Source: Emiliania huxleyi CCMP1516
Lineage: Eukaryota > Haptophyta > Isochrysidales > Noelaerhabdaceae
DNA: 64,000 nucleotides
Assembly: GCF_000372725.1 (NCBI RefSeq)
Contig: NW_005200738.1
Location: 170,732 to 234,731 of the forward strand
Direction of reading: 5' to 3'
This document shows positions 62,684-64,000 of this stretch, in pieces. The first letter of the stretch is position 1, and each line of letters starts with the position of its first letter. The notes under the pieces were generated by a model that worked only from the letters and a program-made list of their open reading frames with translations, searched no databases and had not been told where the DNA came from. Position numbers and translations under genes: made by a program.

Positions 62684-62981
62684 GACCGCACTGAGAGAGG
62701 ATACAGCGCGCGCACGGCGACCGGAGAGAAAGCATTGTGATTGTCAGAAGCTCCTGCCTCCTCAGTCACTCCTCACGCGCGCTCACCACCTTGCCTTTTT
62801 CGGGGCCGGGGGCGATAGCCGATTCAGAGAGTCTCTTTATGTATCTCGAACACGAAAGTAATAGAGCAAGCCAGTTGGTTGATCATGTGTGCACCGGTTG
62901 AGAGATGAGAGGCCAAACAGAGGTACAACGCTGAACGCAGCAGAGATGGCACTTGGCAGAGCGGTGGCTGGAATCTCCCCT
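62684..62981. other. Convergent intergenic region
   Basis: It lies between the ends of the thioesterase gene (plus) and the partial gene (minus). No coding sequence. Confidence 0.3.
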
Positions 62982-64000
62982 CTACCCTGTCACCTCCACC
63001 GCGGCGCCGGCCGCTGCGGCAGCAGCCGCCGCCTCGGCCCTCTCGTGCCGGTCCCTCTCCAGCCGCTCCTCGGGTGTGCCGCCGTGCGGCGCCGCGAGGC
63101 CGCGCAGCGTGTCGAAGAGCGCCCGCGCGAGTGCCTTGTCGCCGGCGCACACCTCAGCCCACTTGCGCAAGCCGCGGTCGGGGTCCGCAAAGGCGGAGAG
63201 CAGGTCGGAGCCCTTTCCCACGCCGAGGCGCGACGTCGCTGCGAACATGCGAGGCACGCGGGGTGGCGCTGCCGCGCACGGCGACGGCGGCTCGAAGCGA
63301 AGCGTCAGCGTGGCGTCGGCGTCGCCAGGCCCCGCGAGGGCCGCGGCGCCCTTTTTGAGCGTGGCGAGCAGCGCCGCCCGCCCGCCGCCGCCGCCGCCGC
63401 CACCGCCGCACCCCTCGCCCTCCGTGTCGAGGACGCACCCGACGAGCCTCCACCCGGGCGCGACGGCGTGCCGGCACGCGGCGGCGGCGGACGCAAGGGG
63501 CGTGCCCGTCGACAGCTTCGAGACGACGGGCGGCGCGTCGTCCGCCGGCGCCGCCGCAGGCTCAAATCCGATCCCCAGCTTCGCTCCGGAAGGCCACTGC
63601 GAGCGGCGAAGCGTGAACGCCTCGGCCGTGGGCGTGCCGCCGTCTGGCGTGGCGGCTGCGTTGATCGCGGCCGCCGCCGCGGCGGTGGCCTCCAGCCACC
63701 ACCGCACCACCTGCACCGTCCCCCAAGTGCACGGGTCGGAGGGCAGCGCCGGCGGAGCGGATCCGTCAGGCGACGCGGCGCGCGCCACCGGCCGCCGCGT
63801 CAGCACCCGCGCGCCGCACGGCGCCGCTGCGCCACCGCCGCCTCCGGCCATGCCCACGATGACGCCGCCGCCTCCGCCTCCGCCGTTGGCGTCGCCCGCG
63901 CCGGCGCCGACGGCGAGCCCGACGTGGCTGAGCGTGGACATGGCGTGCTCCGCGTCGGCCGAAGAGGGCGAGGCGGTCGCAATCAGCACGAGGCGGCCTG
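62982..64000 (-). CDS. Partial gene with a PDZ-like segment
   Basis: The frame is open to the window edge, so the 5' part is missing; it ends at the stop 62984-62982. Gly-rich low-complexity sequence precedes VQVVRWWLEATAAAAAAINA. A PDZ-like segment follows: LRRSQWPSGAKLGIGFEPAA, PPVVSKLSTGTPLASAAAAC, VAPGWRLVGCVLD, and, after a Gly run, ADATLTLRFEPP. The C-terminus is helical (WAEVCAGDKALARALFDTLR, ERLERDRHERAEAAA). The LGIGF/VSKL/PGWRLVGV pattern is PDZ-like but not decisive. Function unknown. Confidence 0.5.
   Translation of the reverse strand, partial: GRLVLIATASPSSADAEHAMSTLSHVGLAVGAGAGDANGGGGGGGVIVGMAGGGGGAAAPCGARVLTRRPVARAASPDGSAPPALPSDPCTWGTVQVVRWWLEATAAAAAAINAAATPDGGTPTAEAFTLRRSQWPSGAKLGIGFEPAAAPADDAPPVVSKLSTGTPLASAAAACRHAVAPGWRLVGCVLDTEGEGCGGGGGGGGGRAALLATLKKGAAALAGPGDADATLTLRFEPPSPCAAAPPRVPRMFAATSRLGVGKGSDLLSAFADPDRGLRKWAEVCAGDKALARALFDTLRGLAAPHGGTPEERLERDRHERAEAAAAAAAAGAAVEVTG

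Overview
The window looks like nuclear DNA of a GC-rich unicellular alga; a haptophyte such as Emiliania or a relative is my best guess. This is inferred from the introns, gene content and low-complexity DNA, not from any database match. Genes are compact, lie on both strands and are split by short introns. Splice junctions placed by protein-family fit show an unusual picture: of about 37 introns read, about 22 start with GC, 14 with GT and one with GA, and all end in AG. In eleven genes (Rieske/PDZ, SohB, nucleotide-sugar transporter, hemC, PA-RING, Ctf8, type II dehydroquinate synthase, Rrp4, thioesterase, a helical-repeat protein, S49 peptidase) the junctions restore the expected protein; in the ten with a complete exon model the spliced length is an exact multiple of three.

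Layout: 0.7-5.4 kb holds a SohB-type S49 peptidase (-) divergent from a Rieske/PDZ-like protein (+). 7-11.3 kb holds a J-domain protein with an MLKL/HeLo-like N-terminus and a related fragment. 12-18.2 kb holds Ctf8, a nucleotide-sugar-type transporter and a second S49 (SppA-type) peptidase. 18.2-23.6 kb is poor in genes and rich in transposable-element remains, with a PDZ gene broken by a stop. 23.6-28.4 kb holds hemC and mitochondrial OXA1, separated by a 0.73-kb inverted-repeat element. 29-34 kb holds a decayed DDE transposase, a PA-RING ubiquitin ligase and a CCDC174 homologue. 34.9-42.2 kb holds a helical-repeat protein, a homeodomain protein and a triple-AP2 protein. 42.9-47.8 kb is a nest of MITE-like elements, including an inverted second copy of the 0.73-kb element. 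46.2-53 kb holds a membrane-anchored small protein, a conserved algal hypothetical, a proline-rich receptor-like protein with a PB1-like tail, and an archaeal-type dehydroquinate synthase. 54.3-58.6 kb is a copia LTR retrotransposon with identifiable LTRs and target duplication, inserted 91 bp upstream of the Rrp4 start. 61.3-62.7 kb is a type II thioesterase. The window ends in a partial gene.

The genes are a mixed housekeeping and accessory set with no operon logic: plastid functions (hemC, Rieske, S49 peptidases, probably the dehydroquinate synthase), mitochondrial membrane insertion (OXA1), RNA processing (Rrp4, CCDC174), chromosome cohesion (Ctf8), transcription factors and signalling proteins. 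The most notable signals are direct repeats at intron ends together with shared intron content (introner-like introns), several well-delimited non-autonomous transposons including one with an apparent empty site in the same window, and three unusual domain combinations.
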